This document shows positions 45,069 through 52,778 of a DNA stretch of 64,000 nt, piece by piece. The notes under the pieces were generated by a model. It was not told where the DNA came from. It did not search any database and was given only the letters and a program-made list of their open reading frames with translations. A program made the translations under genes and the position numbers. This stretch comes from Janthinobacterium silvisoli (GTDB lineage Bacteria; Pseudomonadota; Gammaproteobacteria; Burkholderiales; Burkholderiaceae_D). Location of the stretch: the NCBI RefSeq assembly GCF_014200725.1, contig NZ_JACHCL010000001.1:248001-312000 (forward strand), written 5' to 3'. The first letter of the stretch is position 1. Every line of letters starts with the position of its first letter.

Positions 45069-46730
45069 TCAATTTTCATGCAATGTGGAATCAACGGAAG
45101 CGAGCAAACGCACCGCTTCGGCTACGCTCAGCTCGCTCAAGACCAGCGCCTGGGGGCTCTCGGCCAGCAAATCCTGCATGGCAGACTGCAAAAGATCGAA
45201 CACGGGTTCCTTCAGCCGCGCCAGCGCCAGCCGCAAGCCGCGTTGATGGACAAACAGGGCAAAGTCGCGCAGCGCTTCCACGCTGCTGCCATCGAGGTCG
45301 GGCGACTCTTCCAGGCTCAGGATGAGCTTGCGGACCTGGCTGTCTTCCAGCATGGTGCGCGCCAGGTGCAGGCTGCGCTCGGCATTAACAAAGAACAGCG
45401 GCTCATCGACCCGCAAGATCAGCATGTCCGCCGCTGCCCTGGCCGTGGGATGTTGTGCCAGCTTTACATAATCGTGGCTGTCACCCAGCCGGCCCAGCAC
45501 CGACAAGCCCGGTTGCGACAGCCGGCGCAGCATCAGCGCCAGGCTGATGGCAATCGCCACCAGCAAGCCATCGAGCACGCCAAACAGCAGCACGCCGGCA
45601 ATCGCCACCAGCACCAGTAGCCGGTCGCGGCGCCAGCTGAAATACGGTTTTAAGGCTACCGGATTCAAGGTATGGCTGACGGCGTGGATCACCACGGCAG
45701 CCAATACCGGTACGGGTACCAGCGCTACCAGGGGCAGCATGGTCAGCACGATCAGGCCAACCACGACCGCCGCCACCAGCCCGGCCAGGCGCGACGTGGC
45801 GCCAGCGGCGTCGTTGGCAGAGGTGGCCGAATAACCGGCGCCCACCGGCATGGCCTGGAACAGCCCGGCCACCACGTTCGCCAGACCCAGCGCCAGCAAG
45901 TCGCGCTCGGCGGCGACCGTATCGCCATGTTTCAGGGCGAAATTGCGGATGGAGCCATACGATTCCGCATATAAAATCAGGGCCAGCGCAAACGCCAGCT
46001 CGGCCAAACGCGTCCATTCGGCCTGCGTCAGTTGGGGAAACACCGGCATGGCCAGCGTCAAATCGATGTGCCCCACCAGGGACACGCCGTGGCTGGATAA
46101 ATCCAGCCAGCGCCCGGCAGCGATGCCCAGCGCGATAACGATCAGGCCGGCAGGCCAGCGCTGCCAGCGCCTGAACACAAACAGCAACAGCAGCGCCAGC
46201 GCACACACGGCCGCCCCGGTCCAGTTCCACTGCCCTGCACTAGCCAGCAAATCGGGCAGCAGATGCAGCAGATCGCTGTGCGCCGGCTGCACGCCTAGCA
46301 CGCTGGGCAATTGCTTGACGATGATGACGATGGCCAGGCCGAAGGAAAAACCGCGCAGCACGGGCTTGGCGATGAATTCCGTGATGCTGCCCAGCCTGGC
46401 CAGCCAGGCCAGCAAAAAGAACGCGCCGGTCAGCATCACCAGCCCCGCCATCAGCATCAGCTTGTGGCCCGCCGTGCCGCCCGATAAGGAAGCCATGGCA
46501 GCGGCCAGCACTGCGGCCGAAGACGAGGTGGCAGAGACGATGGCAAAGCGGCTGGTGCCCAGCAAGCCATACACTAGCAGGCCGACGAACAGCGCCAGGA
46601 TGCCGGCTTGCGGCGACAGATTGGCAATGCTGGCATAGGCCACCGCTTCGGGTAGCAGCAAACCGGCAATCGACAGGCCGGCGCTGGCGTCTTGCCAGCG
46701 ATTGGTAGACATACTGGCCATGGCGTTCAT
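45069..46730 (-). CDS. SulP-family anion transporter with STAS domain
   Basis: AAGGACC before the ATG at 46730 sets the start, giving 553 residues; the longer reading is unsupported. The membrane part begins DASAGLSIAGLLLPEAVAYA and has further SulP elements (AIVSATSSSAAVLAAAM; PVGAGYSATSANDAAGATSR). The C-terminal STAS domain runs from about residue 430 (LILRVDEPLFFVNAERSLHL to the ASVDSTLHEN end). SulP proteins move sulfate, bicarbonate or dicarboxylates across the inner membrane. The substrate is not shown. The gene is alone and divergent from the HDOD gene. Confidence 0.9.
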   Translation of the reverse strand: MNAMASMSTNRWQDASAGLSIAGLLLPEAVAYASIANLSPQAGILALFVGLLVYGLLGTSRFAIVSATSSSAAVLAAAMASLSGGTAGHKLMLMAGLVMLTGAFFLLAWLARLGSITEFIAKPVLRGFSFGLAIVIIVKQLPSVLGVQPAHSDLLHLLPDLLASAGQWNWTGAAVCALALLLLFVFRRWQRWPAGLIVIALGIAAGRWLDLSSHGVSLVGHIDLTLAMPVFPQLTQAEWTRLAELAFALALILYAESYGSIRNFALKHGDTVAAERDLLALGLANVVAGLFQAMPVGAGYSATSANDAAGATSRLAGLVAAVVVGLIVLTMLPLVALVPVPVLAAVVIHAVSHTLNPVALKPYFSWRRDRLLVLVAIAGVLLFGVLDGLLVAIAISLALMLRRLSQPGLSVLGRLGDSHDYVKLAQHPTARAAADMLILRVDEPLFFVNAERSLHLARTMLEDSQVRKLILSLEESPDLDGSSVEALRDFALFVHQRGLRLALARLKEPVFDLLQSAMQDLLAESPQALVLSELSVAEAVRLLASVDSTLHEN

Positions 46731-46941
46731 CGTGACGGTCCTTGTCAGGTGTGTTTGCCTGCCATGATGGCGCAAAGCGCGGCCGGGTGCAGCAAGAATT
46801 TCTCCGCTCATTCCTAACGAATCGCGGGAAGTAGACGAATTGATATACAGTTGGTTTCAGTTGGTTTCTTTTCAGCACTATTCAGATAGGGCGTTGCATA
46901 TGATGTTTTTCTTTTCTCGTTCAGGAATTCGCTAACCACTC

Positions 46942-47775
46942 ATGCATGTTGACACTCTCAATAGCCTGGCCCTGCTGCTCGCCCGCGCCCAGGACGATGG
47001 CCTGACCTTTCCCACCAGCGTGAATGCGGCGCTGCGCCTGCAGCAGGCGCTGGGCAATGCCGATTTTCACGTCGCCGACATCCACCGCCTGCTGCTCTCC
47101 GAACCAGCCCTGTCGGCGCGCGCCGTGGCACTGGCCAATTCGGTGATTTTTACGCATGGCCGCATCCAGCCCGTGAGCAGCGTGCGCGCCGCCATCGAGC
47201 GCCTGGGGCAGCGCAACCTGCAATCGCTGGCGACGGCGGCCGTCATCCGGCAAATCCATACGGGCATCGCTGATGACCATCTGCGCACCATGGCCGCAAA
47301 ATTATGGTCGCACACCGTGCATGCGACGGCGCTGGCGCACGACATCGCCCGCGCCGTGACAAAAACCGATGCCGATACGGCCATGTTTGCGGCCATCGTG
47401 CATGAAGTGGGCGGCCTGTACCTGCTGGCCGAAGCCGACAAGACGCCGGGACTGTATGAACAGCTCGATGGCCACATGGCGCCGGCGCTGGAAGTCATCA
47501 CGCGCGCGCTGATGCGGCAACTGAGCGTACCGCCACGGGTGGCCGAAGCCATCGTGGCCCTGCCAGGCGCCACCATCATGCTGCCGCCCGCAGGCCTGCG
47601 CGACACGCTGCTGCTGGCCAAGGCGCTGGCCTGCGTGGTCTCGCCCTTGCCGCAAACGCCACGCACCGTCAGCGCGGAGCTGCAAGCCTACCTCGATTCC
47701 GATCCCGCACTGCAAGCGCTGCGCAGCGCGCCATCGCCAGAGGCGCAGGCGCTGATCACAGTGCTGCTGGGCTGA
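46942..47775 (+). CDS. HDOD-domain signalling protein
   Basis: The 277-residue protein is essentially one HDOD domain: LTFPTSVNAALRLQQALGNA, LLLSEPALSARAVALANSVI, VRAAIERLGQRNLQSLATAA and a degenerate HD-like centre (AAKLWSHTVHATALAHDIAR; FAAIVHEVGGLYLLAEAD). HDOD proteins lack phosphodiesterase activity and act as scaffolds in motility, stress or c-di-GMP signalling. The ATG has no good binding site close by. It lies 211 bp from the divergent SulP gene and is alone in its transcription unit. Confidence 0.85.
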   Translation: MHVDTLNSLALLLARAQDDGLTFPTSVNAALRLQQALGNADFHVADIHRLLLSEPALSARAVALANSVIFTHGRIQPVSSVRAAIERLGQRNLQSLATAAVIRQIHTGIADDHLRTMAAKLWSHTVHATALAHDIARAVTKTDADTAMFAAIVHEVGGLYLLAEADKTPGLYEQLDGHMAPALEVITRALMRQLSVPPRVAEAIVALPGATIMLPPAGLRDTLLLAKALACVVSPLPQTPRTVSAELQAYLDSDPALQALRSAPSPEAQALITVLLG

Positions 47776-47874
47776 TCTGCCAAGGTGATCTGCTATTATC
47801 CTGACGCCGGCATGCAGCAATGCGTCCGGCCTTTCGTCGATAGGGACATACAGGAATAGAGTAAGGACACCGCC

Positions 47875-48324
47875 TTGAAGACTACTTTACGCGTGCTCGG
47901 CCTGGCCGCAGCACTCACCATCGCTCATCTCGCCCACGCTGACAGCATCGTTTCCTCCGCTTCCAGCGCAGGCTCCGCCTCGAGCGGCAGCATCTCCGAT
48001 TCGCTCAATGGTTCCAGCAATAGCTCGCGCCATGACCGCCGCGTGGCCAATGGCCCCTACCGCATCATCGACATCGCCGCCGTGCCTGGCCGCGACGGCA
48101 TGACCCGTTTGACCCTGCAAGCCGAGGCACAGCAAGAGCCGCTGACGCTCGACCTGCCCAATGCGACCTTCGACAAGCAGCAGCTGGTCCAGGGCGACGC
48201 CGTGCATGCGCAAAACCGCGACTATGGCATCGAATTTGCCCGCAACGATAACCGCGTGGCCTTCTTCCTGGTGCTGGCCGACGACTGGTACGGCGAACTG
48301 GCAGCGCGTCCGGTCAGCATGTGA
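47875..48324 (+). CDS. Exported hypothetical protein (partner of DUF2145)
   Basis: A TTG at 47875 preceded by GTAAGGA gives 149 residues with a signal peptide (KTTLRVLGLAAALTIAHLAH). A Ser-rich linker follows (SSASSAGSASSGSISDSLNG), then a small beta-rich domain (RIIDIAAVPGRDGMTRLTLQ; FARNDNRVAFFLVLADDWYG). The family is not recognised by name. It is translationally coupled to the DUF2145 gene: its stop overlaps the next GTG by 4 bp. Both proteins are exported, so they probably act together in the periplasm. Confidence 0.75.
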   Translation: MKTTLRVLGLAAALTIAHLAHADSIVSSASSAGSASSGSISDSLNGSSNSSRHDRRVANGPYRIIDIAAVPGRDGMTRLTLQAEAQQEPLTLDLPNATFDKQQLVQGDAVHAQNRDYGIEFARNDNRVAFFLVLADDWYGELAARPVSM

Positions 48325-49211
48325 GGCTGCGTCCCCTTGCAGCGCTGCTGCTGGCCATTTGCGCCGGCAGCGTTTCGGCATCATCGCGCTTTTGCGACCG
48401 CTCGCAGGAACTCACCGCCACCGAACAAGACCGTCTATTGCGCTTTGCCGCCGTGGTGCGCCAGGAACTGGCGGCTACCGAAGGCAGCGTGGCCCTGATC
48501 AGCCGCTCTGGCCTGGACCTGTCCCGCTTCGGCATCCGTTATTCGCATGCGGCCCTGGCCTGGCGCCATGACGACGGCGCCTGGTCGGCGCGCCAGTTGT
48601 ACTACGCCTGCGATGAAGGCCGGCCCCGCATCTTCGACCAGGGCACGGCCGGTTTCGCCATGGGCACCGACAATGCAGCACTCGGCTATGTCTCGCTGGT
48701 GCGCCTGCCGGCAGAAACGCTGGCGCCGCTGCGCCAGGCGCTGCTTGACCCGGCCCGCGTGCAGCATTTGCTGGCGGGCCGCTACAGCGCCAACGCCTAT
48801 CCCTTCAGCCTGGAATACCAGAACTGCAACCAGTGGGTGGCGGAATTGCTGGCCGCCGCCTGGGGCGAACTGGCCGACGGCGGCGATTTGCGCGCGCGGG
48901 CCCAGGACTGGCTGCGCACGGCGTCCTACGCGCCCGACCCCGTGCAGATCAGTTCACGCTGGCTGATGTTCGGCGCCCTGTTCGTGCCCTTGATCCATCT
49001 GGACGACCACCCGAAAGTCGACGTGGCCACCCTGCGCATGCAAGTGAGCTTGCCCGCCAGCCTGGAAGCGTTTGCCCGCGTACGCCTGCCGGCCAGCGAA
49101 AGAGTGGAAATCTGCCACGATGGCAGGCAGGTAGTGGTGCACAAGGGCTGGTCGCCGATTGCCGATGGCTGCCAGCCTGGCCCCGGCGACCGCGTAATCC
49201 CCTTCGATTAA
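48321..49211 (+). CDS. Exported DUF2145 protein
   Basis: Starting at a GTG inside the preceding stop region, the 296-residue protein has a signal peptide (RLRPLAALLLAICAGSVSAS). The DUF2145 pattern follows: SALISRSGLDLSRF-like residues, GIRYSHAALAWRHDDGAWSA, RQLYYACDEGRPRIFDQG, LEYQNCNQWVAELLAAAWG and the late SERVEICHDGRQVVVHKGWS. The Cys-His-Asn arrangement recalls NlpC/P60-like peptidase folds (YSHAALAW and NCNQWVAE), but this is an inference. The gene is convergent with the flavin reductase gene, overlapping by 4 bp. Confidence 0.8.
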   Translation: MRLRPLAALLLAICAGSVSASSRFCDRSQELTATEQDRLLRFAAVVRQELAATEGSVALISRSGLDLSRFGIRYSHAALAWRHDDGAWSARQLYYACDEGRPRIFDQGTAGFAMGTDNAALGYVSLVRLPAETLAPLRQALLDPARVQHLLAGRYSANAYPFSLEYQNCNQWVAELLAAAWGELADGGDLRARAQDWLRTASYAPDPVQISSRWLMFGALFVPLIHLDDHPKVDVATLRMQVSLPASLEAFARVRLPASERVEICHDGRQVVVHKGWSPIADGCQPGPGDRVIPFD

Positions 49212-49777
49212 ACCGTCAGCGACTCGCCGATCGCATAAAACTGGCCGCCGGCGATGTAATGCAGGCTGCGCAACGAAGGATCGGCGCTTTCAAAATGCCA
49301 GTGGCCATCGCTGAAGACGCGCGTGTCGGCCCAGGCGGCCACCACTTCGCCGATGAATAAATCGTAGGTATTCTGGTTGTGCGGTTCGGGGATCAAACGG
49401 CAAGCCAGCCATGCGGAACAGCCAGCGACGAAGGGCAGATCGTGGCCCTCCTGGCCGAACAATTCCACGCCGGCTCGGGCCAGCTTGTCCGGTTCATCGG
49501 CCAGGCTGCGGGTGCCCACGGCGTGGGTCAGCTGCAGCTGGGCCGCCGTCGGTACTTGAATCACAAAAGTCCCGCTGCCTTCGACCAGCGCGCGCGTGCT
49601 GGTCGCCTTGTCCAGCACCACCGTTAATTTTGGTGGCGCAAAATCGAGTGCGCAAGCCCAGGCGGCGGCCATCACATTATCCACGCCGCCATGGCGGGCC
49701 GAGACCAGCACCGATGGGCCGTGATTGAGCAGGCGATAGGCTTTTTCCAGCGGGACGGCGGCGATATGGTTCAGCAT
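49208..49777 (-). CDS. Flavin reductase-like FMN-binding protein
   Basis: AAGGAG five nt before the ATG at 49777 fixes a 189-residue product. It has the flavin-reductase-like split-barrel pattern: GPSVLVSARHGGVDNVMAAA, WACALDFAPPKLTVVLDKAT, TFVIQVPTAAQLQLTHAVG and LIPEPHNQNTYDLFIGEVVA. Such proteins reduce or bind FMN and often supply a monooxygenase; none is adjacent. It is cytosolic and monocistronic. Confidence 0.85.
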   Translation of the reverse strand: MLNHIAAVPLEKAYRLLNHGPSVLVSARHGGVDNVMAAAWACALDFAPPKLTVVLDKATSTRALVEGSGTFVIQVPTAAQLQLTHAVGTRSLADEPDKLARAGVELFGQEGHDLPFVAGCSAWLACRLIPEPHNQNTYDLFIGEVVAAWADTRVFSDGHWHFESADPSLRSLHYIAGGQFYAIGESLTV

Positions 49778-49963
49778 TTCTTCTCCTTGAGAGGGCAACA
49801 GCGCGATCATGATGAGCGGGCATTGTAATGCAAGGCGCCAGTGGCCAGCCATCAGGCCAGCGTCGATTCAAGGTGTTCTTGGCAAGCCCGATGTCAGTTA
49901 TACTTTAGTCAAAACAACGCCAGCACACATCTTTTCTTTCTCTCTCCAAAGCGAAAAACAAGC

Positions 49964-51010
49964 ATGAACCCTCCTTCCCCTACCCAATTAGCAGGCAGTA
50001 GTGTCAACGTACGCATCAACGCCGGCGGCAAAGTGCTCGATAGCAGCTATCAAGTAATATCAGTCGATATCTGGTCTGACGTCAACGAAGCACCCAGGGC
50101 GCGCCTGGTGATTGCCGATGGCAGTCCTGCCGAAGGCGGCTTCTCCATCAGCGACACAGCCGGCCTGATTCCTGGCGTGGCGCTGGAAATCAGCCTGGGT
50201 TACGGCAGTACGGCAACAGCCGTATTTACCGGCCTGATTTACCAGCAAGGCATATGCGTGGCACAGAATCGTCCTTCACAGCTGGTGCTGGAAGCGGCGG
50301 GCGACAGGCGCCCGGTAGCGCCACCCGATACCAGCGCGGAACCTGTGTTGATACTGGCGTATGGCGACTCCATTCTCGATTTTCGCGGCGAGATAGACAG
50401 CAATACCGTGACCTCCCCGGCCAGGATACGCGGCGAAGTGCGCTTCCGGGGCAGCGCACTGGCCACTGCTGGCGCCACGGTCGCATTGGCTGGATTGGGC
50501 GACCGCTACAACGGCCCTGTCTATGTCTCGGGCGTACATCAGCAGGTGAGCGAAGGTCATTGGAATACGTCCATCAAGATCGGTCTGCGTGAACCGCACA
50601 CGGGCAGCGCCGGCAAACCAGACGAGATCATCACCCGCGGCGGGCTGCGTATCGCCCTGGATGACGACAATCACGCAATCGAGATTTCCACGCCAGCAAA
50701 GCACAGCGTGCGGCTCGACGACAAGACTGGTGCGGTCACGGTCAAGGATGGCAATGGCAACACCATCACGCTGGCGTCTGGCGGCGTCACTATCGACAGT
50801 ACCAATACGATCACCTTGAAGGCCAAGGGTGACATCGCTCTCAACGCACAAGGCATGCTCTCGCTGAACGGCGCGGCTGGCGTCAATATCACAGGCGCGG
50901 CGATTCAGGCCTCTGCCAGCACCAGCTTTACAGCGCAGGGGGGAGCTGAGGCGAAACTGAGCTCTGGCGGCGTGGTGACGGTACAAGGCGCACTCGTAAA
51001 AATCAACTGA
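49964..51010 (+). CDS. Short VgrG-like spike protein
   Basis: The ATG at 49964 gives 348 residues. The N-terminus (VNVRINAGGKVLDSSYQVIS, ARLVIADGSPAEGGFSISD, PGVALEISLGYGSTATAVFT) matches domain 1 of VgrG/gpD-type spikes, closest to those of extracellular contractile systems. After about residue 130 it jumps to VRFRGSALATAGATVALAGL and YVSGVHQQVSEGHWNTSIKI, which normally lie after a ~200-residue middle domain. A repetitive beta-helix follows (GAVTVKDGNGNTITLASGGV; TITLKAKGDIALNAQG). The usual length is about 550-600 residues, so an internal segment is missing. A PAAR gene follows by 17 bp. No sheath, tube or baseplate genes are near. Confidence 0.8.
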   Translation: MNPPSPTQLAGSSVNVRINAGGKVLDSSYQVISVDIWSDVNEAPRARLVIADGSPAEGGFSISDTAGLIPGVALEISLGYGSTATAVFTGLIYQQGICVAQNRPSQLVLEAAGDRRPVAPPDTSAEPVLILAYGDSILDFRGEIDSNTVTSPARIRGEVRFRGSALATAGATVALAGLGDRYNGPVYVSGVHQQVSEGHWNTSIKIGLREPHTGSAGKPDEIITRGGLRIALDDDNHAIEISTPAKHSVRLDDKTGAVTVKDGNGNTITLASGGVTIDSTNTITLKAKGDIALNAQGMLSLNGAAGVNITGAAIQASASTSFTAQGGAEAKLSSGGVVTVQGALVKIN

Positions 51011-51027
51011 GCACCCAGGAGCCTGCC

Positions 51028-51327
51028 ATGCCATTCGCCGCCCGTATCACCGATTTCCATACATGCCCGATGCTCACGCCAGGCCTGCCGCCTATCCCGC
51101 ATGTCGGTGGCCCCATCACGGGACCAGGCGTACCCACGGTGCTGATCGGCGGACTGCCAGCCGCCTGCCTGGGAGATATGTGCGTCTGCGTCGGCCCGCC
51201 CGACAGCATCATCAGGGGTTCGGCCACCGTGCTGATAGGCGGCAGGCCGGCGGCGCGTCTGGGCGACAGCACAGCCCATGGCGGCAGCATCGTACTGGGC
51301 CTGCCCACGGTCCTGATAGGTGGCTAG
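51028..51327 (+). CDS. PAAR-domain spike tip protein
   Basis: The 99-residue protein has a PAAR domain: RITDFHTCPMLTPGLPPIPH, VGGPITGPGVPTVLIGGLPA and ACLGDMCVCVGPPDSIIRGS. RPAARLGDSTAHGGSIVLG follows, with three VLIGG repeats. Conserved His and Cys residues coordinate the metal at the tip. PAAR proteins sharpen VgrG spikes of type VI or eCIS particles. There is no toxin extension. It lies 17 bp after the VgrG-like gene and ends 1 bp before the stop of the convergent PiuC gene. Confidence 0.9.
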   Translation: MPFAARITDFHTCPMLTPGLPPIPHVGGPITGPGVPTVLIGGLPAACLGDMCVCVGPPDSIIRGSATVLIGGRPAARLGDSTAHGGSIVLGLPTVLIGG

Positions 51328-51328
51328 G

Positions 51329-52024
51329 CTAGCCCTGCCCCCACATGCGCAGCAGGTTGTGATACGCCCCCGTCAGGCCCAGCACGGCCGGCGCCTGGCC
51401 ATCTTGCGCAGTGGCCCGCAGCAGCATCAGGTCGCGGTCCATCTGAAATAGCAAGCGGCGCTGCTCTTCGCTGCGCACCATGCTTTCGATCCAGAAGAAA
51501 CTGGCGTAGCGCTGGCCTGCAGTAACAGGATTGACCCGATGGACCTTGTCGGCCGGGTAGAGCAGCATGTCGCCAGCCTTCAGCTTCACCTGTTCGTCAC
51601 GCCAGCTGTCACAGACCACCAGTTCGCCGCCCGCATATTCTTCAGGGTCGCTGAGAAACAGGGTGCACGACAAATCCGTGCGCACCCGCTCGCCATCGGG
51701 CAGGATGCGCATCGCCACGTCGACGTGGTCGTCGAGATAATCGCCAGGCTGGTCTTCACTGCCCTGGTAGCGGCTGAACATGGGCGGCGCGATACGGCGC
51801 GGCAGCGCAGCCGAGAAAAACAGCTGGTTGCGGCGCAAGGCGTTCAACACCAGTTGCTGCAATGGCTGCGTAGCTGCTCCCTGCGATGGCAGCTGGCGGT
51901 TGCGCTTGACTTGCGCCGGCAAGCTGCCCGAGGTGGCGCGGCCATCTTCCCAGTCGGCAGAGTCCAGCATGGCGCGCACCCGGGCCAGTTCGGCCGGATC
52001 GAGCACGGAGGTCAGGTTTAACAT
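51329..52024 (-). CDS. piuC: Fe(II)/2-oxoglutarate PKHD-type hydroxylase
   Basis: The ATG at 52024 gives 231 residues. The protein starts MLNLTSVLDPAELARVRAML and has the PKHD/YbiX pattern: LPAQVKRNRQLP, FSRYQGSEDQPGDYLDDHVD with the His-x-Asp iron ligands, LSDPEEYAGGELVVCDSW and AGDMLLYPADKVHRVNPVTA with the second His. The family is the PiuC/YbiX partner of catecholate receptors. The order receptor, Sel1 protein, PiuC matches the Pseudomonas piuA-Sel1-piuC group of genes. It follows the Sel1 gene by 7 bp. Confidence 0.9.
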   Translation of the reverse strand: MLNLTSVLDPAELARVRAMLDSADWEDGRATSGSLPAQVKRNRQLPSQGAATQPLQQLVLNALRRNQLFFSAALPRRIAPPMFSRYQGSEDQPGDYLDDHVDVAMRILPDGERVRTDLSCTLFLSDPEEYAGGELVVCDSWRDEQVKLKAGDMLLYPADKVHRVNPVTAGQRYASFFWIESMVRSEEQRRLLFQMDRDLMLLRATAQDGQAPAVLGLTGAYHNLLRMWGQG

Positions 52025-52031
52025 GGTGTTC

Positions 52032-52775
52032 CTATGGTTGAAATGGCGCTTCTTCGGACAGCGCGCGGATGACGGCCAGCGGCGAGATCCGCAGCCATGA
52101 CCGCAGGTTGGCCATGAAAGCAGGCGTGGCGCTGTCGGGGATGCGGCGCAGCCAGGCCAGCGCCTGCTGCGGTTTGCCCTTGTCCAGCAGCAGCCGCGCA
52201 TGATTGAACTGGCCGCGAAAGTCACCGCCGACGGCCGCCGCGCAGTAATACACGGCCGCCTGGGCCAGGTTGGCCGGCATTTCCCAGCCTTCTTCGTAAA
52301 AGCGGCCGACAATATTGATGGACTTGGCATGCCCCTGCCCTGCTGCCTGGCGGTACAGCACCAGCGCGGCGGCGCGGTCAGCAGCGATGCCCTTGCCGCT
52401 CATCAGCAGATTGGCCAGGTTGTAGCAGCCCCAGTCCAGGCCCAGGGTCGCGGCCTGGCGATACCAGTACACGGCCAGCTGGGCGTCAACCGGTACGCCC
52501 CAGCCGTTCTCCAGGCAGCGCCCCAGCATGTTGATGGCCTCGATATCGTCGCGCGCAGCCGCCTGGCGGAACCAGTAGACAGCATGCTCTGCATCGGCCG
52601 GCAGACCATCGCCGGTCAGCAGGCGCTGCGCGAGGATGGCTTGCGCGCGCGGCACGCCCTGGCGGGCCGCCGCTACCAGCCAGGGCAAGGATTGTTCCCC
52701 TGCCTGGGCCAGCATGGCGGCCCAGGCATCCGCCGGCAAGGCCGACAACTGGGTCACGCTAACGATAGCGTCCAT
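52032..52775 (-). CDS. Sel1-repeat protein in iron-uptake operon
   Basis: The 247-residue protein contains at least three Sel1-like repeats of about 36 residues: AILAQRLLTGDGLPADAEHA, VYWFRQAAARDDIEAINMLG, RCLENGWGVPVDAQLAVYWY, YNLANLLMSGKGIAADRAAA and VGRFYEEGWEMPANLAQAAV. Such alpha-helical solenoids mediate protein contacts. No signal peptide. It sits 3 bp after the TonB receptor and 7 bp before PiuC, in a conserved three-gene unit. Its role in iron uptake is unknown. Confidence 0.85.
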   Translation of the reverse strand: MDAIVSVTQLSALPADAWAAMLAQAGEQSLPWLVAAARQGVPRAQAILAQRLLTGDGLPADAEHAVYWFRQAAARDDIEAINMLGRCLENGWGVPVDAQLAVYWYRQAATLGLDWGCYNLANLLMSGKGIAADRAAALVLYRQAAGQGHAKSINIVGRFYEEGWEMPANLAQAAVYYCAAAVGGDFRGQFNHARLLLDKGKPQQALAWLRRIPDSATPAFMANLRSWLRISPLAVIRALSEEAPFQP

Positions 52776-52778
52776 CTT

